Below the pieces are notes generated by a model, which saw nothing but the letters and a program-made list of their open reading frames with translations, had not been told where the DNA came from and did no database searches. From NCBI RefSeq assembly GCF_013141915.1, contig NZ_SROX01000015.1, forward strand, positions 1 through 64,000: DNA of 64,000 nt, read 5' to 3'. This document shows, in pieces, positions 44,082 to 52,433 of the stretch. This stretch comes from Cupriavidus necator. Its GTDB lineage: Bacteria; Pseudomonadota; Gammaproteobacteria; Burkholderiales; Burkholderiaceae. A program made the position numbers and the translations under genes. Every line of letters starts with the position of its first letter. The stretch's first letter is position 1.

Positions 44082-44591
44082 TCAGGCGGGTTGCGCCGAT
44101 GCGTGGGCGGGCTGCGATGACAGCATCCCAAGCATGGCCTGCGTCCGCATGCCGTCGGGCAGTCCCGCGAGCAACTGCCGCATCATTGTCAGCGAATCGA
44201 AGTAGATGCGTTCGCAGGTCAGCGTCTCGCCGTCGAACAGGAACAGGGCGATCATGCGGCAGCGAAACGCATTGCCGGTGGCCGGCAGGTGATTCAGCGT
44301 GCCGCGATGCGTGCCGAGTAGCCAGAACTCGACGATCACGGCATCGTCGGTATGGCGCAGCTGGATGATCTCGCTGCGTTGGTCAGGAAACGCCTGACGG
44401 CTCTGGCTGTAGTACCTGCGGACCTCGTCGGTCCCGTCGAAAACATTGCCGTTGGGGATGAGTTCGTAGTGCGGGTGCGGAAAGGTTGAAAGGACCTTGT
44501 CAAAATCCTGCCTGACCTCATCGGCGAAATGGTCGCGGACAATTTTCTCTCGCCGTTTTTGCTGTGGTGTCAGGCTTTGCGGGGTGGTCAT
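44082..44591 (-). CDS. NTF2/SnoaL-like protein (copy 2)
   Basis: A 169-residue paralogue of the protein at 37151-37585, sharing the RRE/RxxxVRDH helix, the FxHPxYE segment, PDQRSEI and VIVEFWLLGTHRG. It has about 25 extra residues at the C-terminus. The start at 44591 has GGAG 7 nt upstream. The conserved promoter module lies about 90 bp upstream. With the cupin it forms a two-gene operon. Confidence 0.85.
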   Translation of the reverse strand: MTTPQSLTPQQKRREKIVRDHFADEVRQDFDKVLSTFPHPHYELIPNGNVFDGTDEVRRYYSQSRQAFPDQRSEIIQLRHTDDAVIVEFWLLGTHRGTLNHLPATGNAFRCRMIALFLFDGETLTCERIYFDSLTMMRQLLAGLPDGMRTQAMLGMLSSQPAHASAQPA

Positions 44592-44680
44592 GCAAGTCTC
44601 CATCATCGGATTGGCTGAGCGGCCGCCGCCGCTCGGTCGCGCACGGTGGCCGGCAACCATTCTCTGCGGACGGTGCCGGC

Positions 44681-44722
44681 AAGACTGTCGCCGATTGGCA
44701 GTTCGAAGTCCGGAGTAACCCT
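44681..44722. promoter_or_regulatory. Conserved promoter module (copy 2)
   Basis: Second occurrence of AAGACTGTCGC, TTGGCAGT and TAACCCT with the same spacing as at 42741-42782. It lies upstream of the NTF2-like/cupin operon in the same orientation relative to the gene as copy 1 to the MFS gene. It is a candidate Crp/Fnr-family binding site plus promoter element. Confidence 0.6.
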
Positions 44723-44789
44723 GGCGCTGCTGCGAGCAGCCTGGGGGTGCATCACAGAGGGCTGTAAAGCAAAGCGTAGCGGCCGCCCC

Positions 44790-45926
44790 TCAGCCCATCC
44801 CCACCACGCTCGACAGCAACATCTTCACCAGCACCGCCTGCCGTGTCGCCCCGGTCTTGGCAAAGATGCCGCGCAAATGCGCCCGTGCCGTGTTCTTCTT
44901 CACGCCAAGCCGCGCCGCGGCTTCATCGAGGGTCAGGCCGTCGACCAGCAGCAGGGCCAGTTCGATCTCGGTAGGCGTCAGGTGGAACAGCTTGCGCAGG
45001 CTGGCGTGGGTGTTGCGCGGCGAGCCCGCGGGATCGCGGATGAAGACGGCCACCGCGGGCCGGCGGGCCTTGTCCTCGGTCCGGTAGCTGAGCGGGATCG
45101 GCCGCACCAGCACGCTCAGCGGCGTCGGCGCGGCGGGACGGCTCAGCGTGGTGACTTCGCTGCGCGGCGCGGCCAGTGCGTGGGCCTGCGCGGCGCCCTC
45201 CAGGATCTTGCGGAAGCTGCGGTGTTCCATCGGGCAATGCGCGTGCAGCGCGCCGTCCGCCAGGTAGAGGCCGTCGCGGGCGCGCAGCAGGCGCCCGGCG
45301 ACATCGTTGGTCCGGATGCACCTGCCGTGCTCGTCCAGGATGACCGTGCCCACCTGCAGGCGGTCGACGGCATCGGCGTAAAGGGAGCGCTCGGAGGCAA
45401 GGACGTCGAGCGCGGCATGCAAGTCGACGGCGCGCTTCAGGTGCGGCAGCAGCGCCTGCAGCAGCGTCTTCTCGGCGCCGCCGAAGTCCTGTCCCGTTGC
45501 AATGCGGCTGATGAAGAGCGCGCATTCCACGCCATCCGGCGTGACCAGGTTGGCGGCCAGGATGTAGCGCAGGCCGAGCGGCTGCAGGTATTGCGCGTAG
45601 AACGGATGCGCCAGCCAGGCGGCTTCGCCGAACAGTTCATCGGCGCTGAAGAGCCGGTCGGGGTGCAGGTCCAGGAAGGGGCACAGCGCGTAGTACTGCT
45701 CGCTGTATGAAGGCTCACCCGGCAGGTGGGGGCCGTAGTCGGAGGCGTTGACGATCAGGCCGGGGCGGTCGGTGGCGGGGTGGCGCAGCACCAGCGTGAC
45801 GAAGGCGGCGGCCAGTCGCTGGCGCATGCTTTCCAGGAAGCCGGCCCAGGGCACGGTTTCCGTCGGGCCCTGATAGAGCTGGGCGAGCAGGGCGCTCAGC
45901 TCGGCGGCTGGGAGGGGTGGCTGCAT
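44790..45926 (-). CDS. LuxR-type transcriptional regulator (paralogue 1)
   Basis: A 378-residue regulator with a C-terminal LuxR helix-turn-helix (about 315-375: LTPTEIELALLLVDGLTLDEAAARLGVKKNTARAHLRGIFAKTG is the region) and a long N-terminal sensory part without a receiver aspartate motif. A PATDRPGLIVNAS segment and a VILDEHG PAS-like stretch are shared with the paralogue at 56726-57910. The start at 45926 is preferred because homology to the paralogue begins there. It is convergent with nothing and faces away from the sulfate-activation operon, which it may control. Confidence 0.88.
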   Translation of the reverse strand: MQPPLPAAELSALLAQLYQGPTETVPWAGFLESMRQRLAAAFVTLVLRHPATDRPGLIVNASDYGPHLPGEPSYSEQYYALCPFLDLHPDRLFSADELFGEAAWLAHPFYAQYLQPLGLRYILAANLVTPDGVECALFISRIATGQDFGGAEKTLLQALLPHLKRAVDLHAALDVLASERSLYADAVDRLQVGTVILDEHGRCIRTNDVAGRLLRARDGLYLADGALHAHCPMEHRSFRKILEGAAQAHALAAPRSEVTTLSRPAAPTPLSVLVRPIPLSYRTEDKARRPAVAVFIRDPAGSPRNTHASLRKLFHLTPTEIELALLLVDGLTLDEAAARLGVKKNTARAHLRGIFAKTGATRQAVLVKMLLSSVVGMG

Positions 45927-45946
45927 GATGGCGGCTCGATGGTTTG

Positions 45947-46075
45947 CTCCCCTCTCCCGCTTGCGGGGGAGGGGCCGGGGGTGAGGGTGAGCGCCCGCCA
46001 AGCACGTTGTGCCTTGACTTCGTGGATGCTCAGGCCCTCACCCCCACCCCTCTCCCACTGCGCGGGAGAGGGGTG
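45947..46075. repeat. Pair of GC-rich inverted-repeat elements
   Basis: Two copies in opposite orientation of a hairpin element with core CCCCTCTCCCGC, loop, GCGGGAGAGGGG and a GGGGGTGAGGG tail occupy 45947-45992 and 46032-46075 in the gap between the LuxR and CysNC genes. Related copies are at 51541-51567 and 59653-59700. They resemble REP-like intergenic repeats of Burkholderiales. Confidence 0.7.
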
Positions 46076-46177
46076 CGATTGCGCGGGGCGGTTGCAAGTG
46101 CCGACGCTTTCGCACCCCGCCGCCTGCACCGCATCCCATCGTACCGCCCCCGCCCGCCGCCTCATCGTCCATTCCGC

Positions 46178-48100
46178 CTAGGGCCTGTCCCTTAGCCAGG
46201 CCACGATCCGCTCCGCCGCCTGCTCGGCGCTGGCGCCGGTGGTGTCGATGCGGATTTCCGGGTGCTCGGGCGGCTCATAGGGCGAATCGATGCCGGTGAA
46301 GTTCTTCAGTTCGCCGCGGCGCGCCTTGCGGTACAGGCCCTTGGGGTCGCGCTGCTCGGCCACCGCCAGCGGGGTGTCGATGAAGACTTCGATGAATTCC
46401 CCCTCGGCGGCCAGCGTGCGCGCCATTTCGCGTTCCGAGCGGAACGGCGAGATGAACGACACCAGGACGATCAGTCCGGCGTCCAGCATCAGCCTGGCGA
46501 CCTCGGCCACGCGCCGGATGTTCTCGACGCGGTCGGCCTCGGCGAAGCCCAGGTCCTTGTTCAGGCCATGGCGCACGTTGTCGCCGTCGAGCAGGTAGGT
46601 GTGGTGGCCGAGCGCATGCAAGCGCTTTTCCACCAGGTTGGCGATGGTGGACTTGCCCGCGCCAGAGAGCCCGGTAAACCAGACGATGCGCGGCGACTGG
46701 TGCTTGAGCGCGGCATGCGCGCGGCGGTCCACGTCGATGGCCTGCCAGTGCACGTTCTGCGCCCGGCGCAGCGCAAAGTGCAGCATGCCGGCGCCGACCG
46801 TGTTGTTGGTGAGGCGGTCGATCAGGATGAAGCCGCCCAGCTCGCGGTTGCGCGCGTAGGGGTCGAACGCCACCGGCTGGTCCAGGTGCAGGTTGCATAC
46901 GCCGATCTCGTTCAGCTCCAGCGTGCGCGCGGCCAGGTGCTCGAGCGTGTTGACGTTGACCTTGTACTTGGGCTGCGCCACGCTCACGCCCACGGTGCGC
47001 GTGCCAAGCTTGAGCAGGTAAGGGCGCCCGGGCAGCATGGCGTCCTCATTCATCCAGACTAGCGTGGCCTCGAACTGGTCGGCCACCGCCGGCGGGTCTT
47101 CGGCGCACGCCAGCACGTCGCCGCGGCTGATGTCGATCTCGTCCGCCAGGGTCAGCGTCACCGCCTGGCCGCGCATGGCGTGCTCGCATTCGCCGCCGGC
47201 GCCGACGATCCCGGTCACGCGGCTTTCGCGGCCGGAGGGCAACGCGCGCACGCGGTCGCCGCGCCGGATCACGCCAGCGCTGACCGTGCCGGCAAAGCCG
47301 CGGTAGTCCAGGTTGGGGCGGTTGACCCACTGCACCGGCAGCCGGAACGCCTCGTCCTGCGCGGGCACGTGATCGATCGGCACGCTCTCCAGATGGTCCA
47401 TCAGCGTTGGCCCCTGGTACCACGGCGTATTGGCGCTGGGTGCGGTGATGTTGTCGCCGCGCAGCGCCGACATGGGGATGCAGACGATATCGGTCAGGCC
47501 GATCTGCCGCGCAAATTCGCGATATTCCTTCTCGATGCGCGTATGGACCTCGCGCGAATAGTCCACCATGTCGAGCTTGTTGACGGCCAGCACCACGCGC
47601 CGGATGCCGAGCGTGGCGACCAGATAGCTGTGGCGGCGCGTCTGCGTCTGTACGCCGCGGCGCGCGTCCACGAGCAGGATGGCGAGGTCGGCGGTGGACG
47701 CGCCGGTGACCATGTTGCGGGTGTACTGTTCATGGCCCGGCGTGTCGGCGACGATGAACTTGCGCTTGTCGGTGGCAAAGAAGCGGTACGCCACGTCGAT
47801 GGTGATCCCCTGCTCGCGCTCGGCGGCCAGGCCGTCCACCAGCAGCGCGAAGTCGAGGTCCTCGCCCTGCGTGCCCATCTTCTTCGAGTCAGCTTCAAGC
47901 TGGGCGAGCTGGTCCTCGAACAGCATCTTCGATTCATACAGCAGCCGGCCGATCAGCGTGCTCTTGCCGTCGTCGACGCTGCCACAGGTGATGAAGCGCA
48001 GCAAGCTCTTGTTCTGCTGGGCGCGCAGGTAGTGGGCGACGTCCTGTTGCGCGCCAGGGGGTTGCGCCGATGCCGGCGCGTTATCGATCAGCGTTTCCAT
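46178..48100 (-). CDS. cysNC: Bifunctional sulfate adenylyltransferase large subunit / APS kinase (CysN-CysC fusion)
   Basis: A 640-residue fusion. The N-terminal translation-GTPase part (about 30-455) has GSVDDGKST (40-48), DTPGH and NKLD and drives the sulfate adenylyltransferase reaction with CysD. The C-terminal APS kinase (about 470-640) has GLSGAGKST (477-485) and the phosphorylated serine in ISPF (Ser551). The product is PAPS. It overlaps CysD by one base (TGATG). PAPS-reductase or sulfite-reductase genes are absent here, while a sulfotransferase gene lies divergently, so a role in sulfation is likely. Confidence 0.95.
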   Translation of the reverse strand: METLIDNAPASAQPPGAQQDVAHYLRAQQNKSLLRFITCGSVDDGKSTLIGRLLYESKMLFEDQLAQLEADSKKMGTQGEDLDFALLVDGLAAEREQGITIDVAYRFFATDKRKFIVADTPGHEQYTRNMVTGASTADLAILLVDARRGVQTQTRRHSYLVATLGIRRVVLAVNKLDMVDYSREVHTRIEKEYREFARQIGLTDIVCIPMSALRGDNITAPSANTPWYQGPTLMDHLESVPIDHVPAQDEAFRLPVQWVNRPNLDYRGFAGTVSAGVIRRGDRVRALPSGRESRVTGIVGAGGECEHAMRGQAVTLTLADEIDISRGDVLACAEDPPAVADQFEATLVWMNEDAMLPGRPYLLKLGTRTVGVSVAQPKYKVNVNTLEHLAARTLELNEIGVCNLHLDQPVAFDPYARNRELGGFILIDRLTNNTVGAGMLHFALRRAQNVHWQAIDVDRRAHAALKHQSPRIVWFTGLSGAGKSTIANLVEKRLHALGHHTYLLDGDNVRHGLNKDLGFAEADRVENIRRVAEVARLMLDAGLIVLVSFISPFRSEREMARTLAAEGEFIEVFIDTPLAVAEQRDPKGLYRKARRGELKNFTGIDSPYEPPEHPEIRIDTTGASAEQAAERIVAWLRDRP

Positions 48101-48996
48101 CAGAAGTATCCCTCCTGCTTCTTCTTTTCCATCGAACCGGCCGAATCGCTGTCGATCAGCCGTCCCTGGCGCTCCGACGTGGTCGCGCGCAGCATTTCCT
48201 GGATGATGCCGGCCAGCGTGTCGGCCTCGCTCTCGATCGCGCCGGTGAGCGGGTAGCAGCCCAGCGTGCGGAAGCGCACCTTGCGCAGCTGCGGGGTCTC
48301 GCCGGGGCGCAGCGGCAGGCGCTCGTCGTCGACCATGATCAGCGTGCCGTCGCGCTCCACCACCGGCCGTTCCCGGGCAAAGTAGAGCGGCACGATCGGG
48401 ATCTCGTTGAGGTAGATGTATTGCCAGATGTCGAGCTCGGTCCAGTTCGACAGCGGGAACACGCGCAGGCTCTCGCCCTTGCGCTTGCGCGTGTTGTACT
48501 GGCGCCAGAGTTCCGGGCGCTGCATCTTGGGATCCCAGCGGTGCTGCGCAGTGCGTACCGAGAACACGCGCTCCTTGGCCCGCGACTTCTCTTCGTCGCG
48601 GCGCGCGCCGCCGAAGGCCGCGTCAAAGCCATAGTGGTCCAGCGCCTGCTTCAGGCCTTGCGTTTTCCAGACGTCGGTGTGGACGGCCGAGCCGTGCTCG
48701 TGCGGGCTGATATGGCGTGCCAGCCCTTCGGGGTTGATATGCACGCGCAGGTCCAGCCCCAGCCGTGCCACGGTCTGGTCGCGGAACGCAATCATCTCGC
48801 GGAATTTCCATGTGGTATCCACATGCAGCAGCGGGAACGGCGGCCGCGCCGGATGGAAGGCCTTCATTGCCAGGTGCAGCATCACGGCGCTGTCCTTGCC
48901 GATCGAATAGAGCATGACGGGGTTTTCGCATTCCGCCACCACCTCCCGCATGATGTGGATGCTCTCCGCCTCCAGTTGCTCCAGGTGGGTCAACAT
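48100..48996 (-). CDS. cysD: Sulfate adenylyltransferase subunit 2
   Basis: A 298-residue PP-loop ATPase (SIGKDS, 31-36) that joins sulfate and ATP to APS together with the CysN GTPase. Other conserved blocks are GGARRDEEKSRAKER and FPLSNWTELDIWQYI, and the C-terminal end MEKKKQEGYF is typical of CysD. AGGAG precedes the start at 48996. Its promoter side carries one arm of a 65-bp palindrome shared with the divergent DUF1214 gene. Confidence 0.96.
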   Translation of the reverse strand: MLTHLEQLEAESIHIMREVVAECENPVMLYSIGKDSAVMLHLAMKAFHPARPPFPLLHVDTTWKFREMIAFRDQTVARLGLDLRVHINPEGLARHISPHEHGSAVHTDVWKTQGLKQALDHYGFDAAFGGARRDEEKSRAKERVFSVRTAQHRWDPKMQRPELWRQYNTRKRKGESLRVFPLSNWTELDIWQYIYLNEIPIVPLYFARERPVVERDGTLIMVDDERLPLRPGETPQLRKVRFRTLGCYPLTGAIESEADTLAGIIQEMLRATTSERQGRLIDSDSAGSMEKKKQEGYF

Positions 48997-49084
48997 CGGG
49001 TTCTCCTCTTGGTCCTCTTGGTTGTGCCGCCCCGGTGCAGGGATCCGGCATGGCCACACGGTAGCGAGCCGGGGCCCCGCGCCA

Positions 49085-49149
49085 CTTCGTCCGGGCGGAC
49101 TAAGAAATCGCGGTGCGCGGTACGCATTTCCTAGTCCACCCGGACGAGG
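49085..49149. promoter_or_regulatory. Extended palindrome of two 18-bp elements between cysD and the DUF1214 gene
   Basis: Two copies of an 18-bp element in inverted orientation: TAGTCCGCCCGGACGAAG on the minus strand (49085-49102) facing cysD and TAGTCCACCCGGACGAGG on the plus strand (49132-49149) facing the DUF1214 gene. The symmetry extends inward through GAAAT...ATTTC. Similar elements occur at 58337-58354, 59738-59755 and more loosely 56534-56551. It is a candidate LuxR-family operator. Confidence 0.7.
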
Positions 49150-49207
49150 AAGGGCTCGCCCCGTGCTGGGTATCGTTGCTGCGCCGACCAACCACGGGAG
49201 CAGGCAG

Positions 49208-50329
49208 ATGGCGATTTCCGCCGAAGACCAATTGCTGAGCGGCCACACTTGGGCCGAGTTTTGCGAAGTGCTCAAGCGCAGCGGGCAGCAGATCCTGCGC
49301 CCGGAAGCACCGGCGGACGCGCTGACGCGCGCCGAGGGCTTCCGCTACCTGAGCCGCCTGCTGCGCATTGCGCTGGAAATGCATGTGGAGTTCGCCGATC
49401 CGGCGTTCCCCGGCTTCTTCTCGCCGTCGCACGAGACCGCCAAGATCGGCGCGGACAATCCGGACAACCTGTACCGCTACGCGCGCCTGGACGGCAACGC
49501 GGCGTACCGCATCCGCGGCCGGCGCGGCACGGTGGCGTATCTCAGCTTCGGCACGCAGAAGGGCGGCTACGAATCCGACGGGCGCATGATCCAGACCGGC
49601 TTCCTCGACAGCAACCAGCTTGCGGTGGCGCCGGACGGGCATTTCGAGATCGTCCTCAGCGCCGCGCCGCAGCCGGGCAACTGGGTGCGCATGGAGCCAG
49701 CCACCAATGCGCTGGTGGTGCGCCAGACCTTCCTCGACCGCAAGGCGGAGACCCCGGCCGAACTGCAGATCGAGCGCATCGACGGCCACGGCAAGCCGCC
49801 CGCGCTGAGCGCGGAACGCCTGCACGCCGGCCTGCTGCGTGCCGCCGGCTTTGTCGAAGGCACCGCGCGCATCTTCGCCGACTGGGCCGAGGGTTACGGC
49901 GGCCACGTCAACGCCCTGCCGCCGGCGGACCAGGCGGTTTGCCAGGCGGCCGGCGGCGATCCCAACATCTACTACTACCACTCCTGCTGGCGGCTCGCCG
50001 ACGACGAGGCGCTGGTGGTCCAGGTCGACCGCGTGCCGGACTGCGAGTTCTGGAACTTCCAGATCAACAACTACTGGATGGAGTCGCTCGACTACCGTTA
50101 CCACGACATCTGCATCAACAAGCACGGTGCCCGGCTCGATGCCGGCGGCGGCGTCACGGTCATCCTCAGCGCGCGCGATCCGGGCCGGCCCAACTGGCTG
50201 GAAACCGCCGGCCATCACCACGGCACCATGTGCTGGCGCTGGGTGGGCGCGACGCAGCCGGCGCATCCGCGCACGCGCGTGGTCAAGCTTGCCGCGCTCA
50301 GTGAAGAATTCGGGGAGAACAACGCATGA
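49208..50329 (+). CDS. DUF1214-domain protein
   Basis: A 373-residue protein with a C-terminal DUF1214 region (about 270-355, including NIYYYHSCWRLADDEAL, WNFQINNYWMESLDYR and DPGRPNWLETAGHHHG). An N-terminal region of about 250 residues has a QKGGYESDGRMI segment seen in related proteins. The biochemical role is unknown. It overlaps the sulfotransferase start by ATGA, so the two are translationally coupled, and it is preceded by the palindromic element at 49085-49149. Confidence 0.85.
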   Translation: MAISAEDQLLSGHTWAEFCEVLKRSGQQILRPEAPADALTRAEGFRYLSRLLRIALEMHVEFADPAFPGFFSPSHETAKIGADNPDNLYRYARLDGNAAYRIRGRRGTVAYLSFGTQKGGYESDGRMIQTGFLDSNQLAVAPDGHFEIVLSAAPQPGNWVRMEPATNALVVRQTFLDRKAETPAELQIERIDGHGKPPALSAERLHAGLLRAAGFVEGTARIFADWAEGYGGHVNALPPADQAVCQAAGGDPNIYYYHSCWRLADDEALVVQVDRVPDCEFWNFQINNYWMESLDYRYHDICINKHGARLDAGGGVTVILSARDPGRPNWLETAGHHHGTMCWRWVGATQPAHPRTRVVKLAALSEEFGENNA

Positions 50330-51507
50330 ACGCCATCAACGTGGAGCGTCTGCTGGCGCAGGCGAGCGAGCAGGCCGGCGGGCTGGCCGACTTCGGCCCG
50401 GGCAACTACCGCGAGGCGCTGCAGGTGCTGTCCGACTCGCTGGCGCGCGAGGCAAAGCTGTCGCCGCAAGGCTCGCAAATGCTGGCGGGCAAGCTGCAGG
50501 GCCAGCTGGTGAACCGTCTGGTGATCCAGGACTACTGCCGGCGCCATCCGGAAATCCTGCACGAGCGCGTGGAGGACCCGCTCGTCATCGTCGGCCTGCC
50601 GCGCACCGGCACCACGCTGCTGCAGCGCATGCTGGCCACCGATGCGCGCTTCTGCTCGGCGGCATGGTGGGAAACCCGCTACCCGGCGCCGCTGCCCGGC
50701 GAGGACGTGCACGACCCCAGCCGGCGCATCGCGGCGGCACGCGAGGAGGTTGCGCAGATGATCCGCCTGATTCCGGACATCCTTGCCATCCACCCGCTCG
50801 ACGCGATGGCCGCGGACGAGGAATTCATGCTGATGGAGCATTCGTTCCTGTGCGCGATGGATTCCTACGCCAACGTGCCGTCCTACACCGACTGGCTGGC
50901 GCGCCAGGACCACACCGAGGTCTATGCCTGCCTGAAGACCATGCTGCAGTTCCTGCAGTGGCAGAAGCGCCAGCGCGCGGAGACACCGGCGGCGCAGCGC
51001 TGGGTGCTGAAGACCCCGCAGCACCTCCATACGCTGGAGGTCCTGTTCCGGGTATTCCCGGGCGCGCAGGTGGTACTGACCCACCGCGATCCGGTGCAGA
51101 CCATCCCGTCGATGGCCAGCATGGCGCATACGCTGTGGAAGATGTACGCCGATGCGCCGGATCCGGTCGTGGTGGGCCGCCAATGGAGCGAACAGATGCG
51201 GCGCGGCACCGATCACGCCATGGCCGTGCGCGACGCCATGCCTGCCGAGCGCTTCCTCGACGTGCGTTTCGAGGACACGGTGCGCGATCCGTTCGGCGTG
51301 GCGCAGGCGGTCTGTCGCTTCGCCGGCATGCCGCTGACCGAGGCCGCGCGCGCCGGCATGTGGGCGTGGATGGAAAGCAACCCGCGCAACCAGCGCGCGG
51401 CGCACGCCTATACGCCGGAACAGTTTGGCCTGAGCCAGGCACAGCTGGAACGCGACTTCGCAGGCTATCGCGCGCGGCACGTGCTGAGTCGACAGGCAAC
51501 CCGATGA
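50326..51507 (+). CDS. PAPS-dependent sulfotransferase
   Basis: A 393-residue sulfotransferase-family protein. The 5'-phosphosulfate-binding loop is GLPRTGTTLL (90-99) and the 3'-phosphate site is THRDPVQTIPSM (252-263), with Arg254 and the serine at 262. It would transfer sulfate from PAPS to a hydroxyl group, releasing 3'-phosphoadenosine 5'-phosphate. Size and motifs resemble the long bacterial Sulfotransfer_3 type. The PAPS-forming CysD/CysNC genes are transcribed divergently from the same intergenic region, giving the donor locally. Confidence 0.9.
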   Translation: MNAINVERLLAQASEQAGGLADFGPGNYREALQVLSDSLAREAKLSPQGSQMLAGKLQGQLVNRLVIQDYCRRHPEILHERVEDPLVIVGLPRTGTTLLQRMLATDARFCSAAWWETRYPAPLPGEDVHDPSRRIAAAREEVAQMIRLIPDILAIHPLDAMAADEEFMLMEHSFLCAMDSYANVPSYTDWLARQDHTEVYACLKTMLQFLQWQKRQRAETPAAQRWVLKTPQHLHTLEVLFRVFPGAQVVLTHRDPVQTIPSMASMAHTLWKMYADAPDPVVVGRQWSEQMRRGTDHAMAVRDAMPAERFLDVRFEDTVRDPFGVAQAVCRFAGMPLTEAARAGMWAWMESNPRNQRAAHAYTPEQFGLSQAQLERDFAGYRARHVLSRQATR

Positions 51508-51540
51508 TCGGTGCAGCGGCATCATTCACCTCAGGCTTTC

Positions 51541-51567
51541 CAACTCCCGCCTGCGGGAGAGGGGAGC
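51541..51567. repeat. Partial GC-rich inverted-repeat element
   Basis: A shortened copy of the hairpin element (CTCCCGCCTGCGGGAGAGGGG) in the 115-bp gap between the sulfotransferase and SDR genes. It may act as a weak terminator or mRNA-stabilising hairpin. Confidence 0.55.
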
Positions 51568-51622
51568 AACCACTCGGCCTTTCTGACAGGCGCTCGAGAT
51601 CACCGAAACAGGAGACAACAAC

Positions 51623-52414
51623 ATGTTGCTGAAAGACAAGATCGTCATCGTATCCGGCATCGGGCCCGGGCTGGGCATCAAGCTGGCGGTAGAAGCGGCG
51701 CGCGAGGGCGCCCGCGCCGTGGCCATTGCCGCGCGCACCGCTGCCAGGCTGGACGAGGCCCAGGCCCGCATCGATGCACTGGGCGCCGACTGCGAAGTGC
51801 TGAAGGTGGTGACCGACATCACCGACCGCGCCCAGTCCCGCCATCTCGCCGGCGAGACCCTGCGCCGCTTCGGCCGCATCGACGCGCTGGTCAACAGCGC
51901 CTTCCAGCACGGCAACTTTCCCGAGCCGGTGGAAGCCGCCGACCTGGACGTGTGGCGCCAGGTGTTCGACACCAACGTCTTTGGCACCATGACGCTGACG
52001 CAGGAGGTGGCCGCGCTGATGAAGCCGCAGGGCGGCGGCGCCATCGTGATGATCAACACCCAGGCCACGCGCAAGCCGATGCCCGGCGAATCGGGCTACG
52101 CGGCGTCCAAGGGCGCGCTGGCGGTGGCGGTCAAGTACCTGGCGCGCGAGCTCGGCCCGCATGGCATCCGCGCCAACAGTATCTTCATGGGGTGGATGTG
52201 GGGGGCGCCGGTGCAGGGCTATGTGCGCCACGCGGCCGCCGAGCAGGGCGTGAGCGAAGAGCAGGTGATCGCACCGGTCACCGCGCAGATTGCGCTGGGC
52301 CGCATGCCGACCGACGACGATTGCGCGCGCGCTGCGCTGTTTCTCGTGTCAGACTACGCCAGGGCCATCACCGGCGCCTCGCTGGACGCCAATGGTGGCG
52401 ATTTCATGCCCTGA
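51623..52414 (+). CDS. SDR-family oxidoreductase
   Basis: A 263-residue short-chain dehydrogenase. The glycine motif reads SGIGPGLG (15-22) rather than TGxxxGIG, and the NNAG motif reads NSAF, both seen in an atypical SDR subgroup; the active site GYAASK is intact. The C-terminal GASLDANGGDFMP is normal. It follows the sulfotransferase in the same direction and precedes the DHH phosphoesterase by 19 bp. It may act on the hydroxyl or keto group of the cluster's substrate. Confidence 0.9.
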   Translation: MLLKDKIVIVSGIGPGLGIKLAVEAAREGARAVAIAARTAARLDEAQARIDALGADCEVLKVVTDITDRAQSRHLAGETLRRFGRIDALVNSAFQHGNFPEPVEAADLDVWRQVFDTNVFGTMTLTQEVAALMKPQGGGAIVMINTQATRKPMPGESGYAASKGALAVAVKYLARELGPHGIRANSIFMGWMWGAPVQGYVRHAAAEQGVSEEQVIAPVTAQIALGRMPTDDDCARAALFLVSDYARAITGASLDANGGDFMP

Positions 52415-52433
52415 GCCCTCCGCACCGCATGCC

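Noticed and set aside
45947..46075. CRISPR array or transposon ends at the inverted GC-rich repeats
   Set aside because: There are only two imperfect copies in opposite orientation, no spacers of regular length, no cas or transposase gene nearby; a REP-like repeat explains them better.
46178..48996. Reading cysD/cysNC simply as assimilatory sulfate reduction
   Set aside because: No cysH, cysI/J or cysG gene accompanies them, and a sulfotransferase is transcribed from the same divergent region, so PAPS supply for sulfation is preferred, although an assimilatory role is not excluded.
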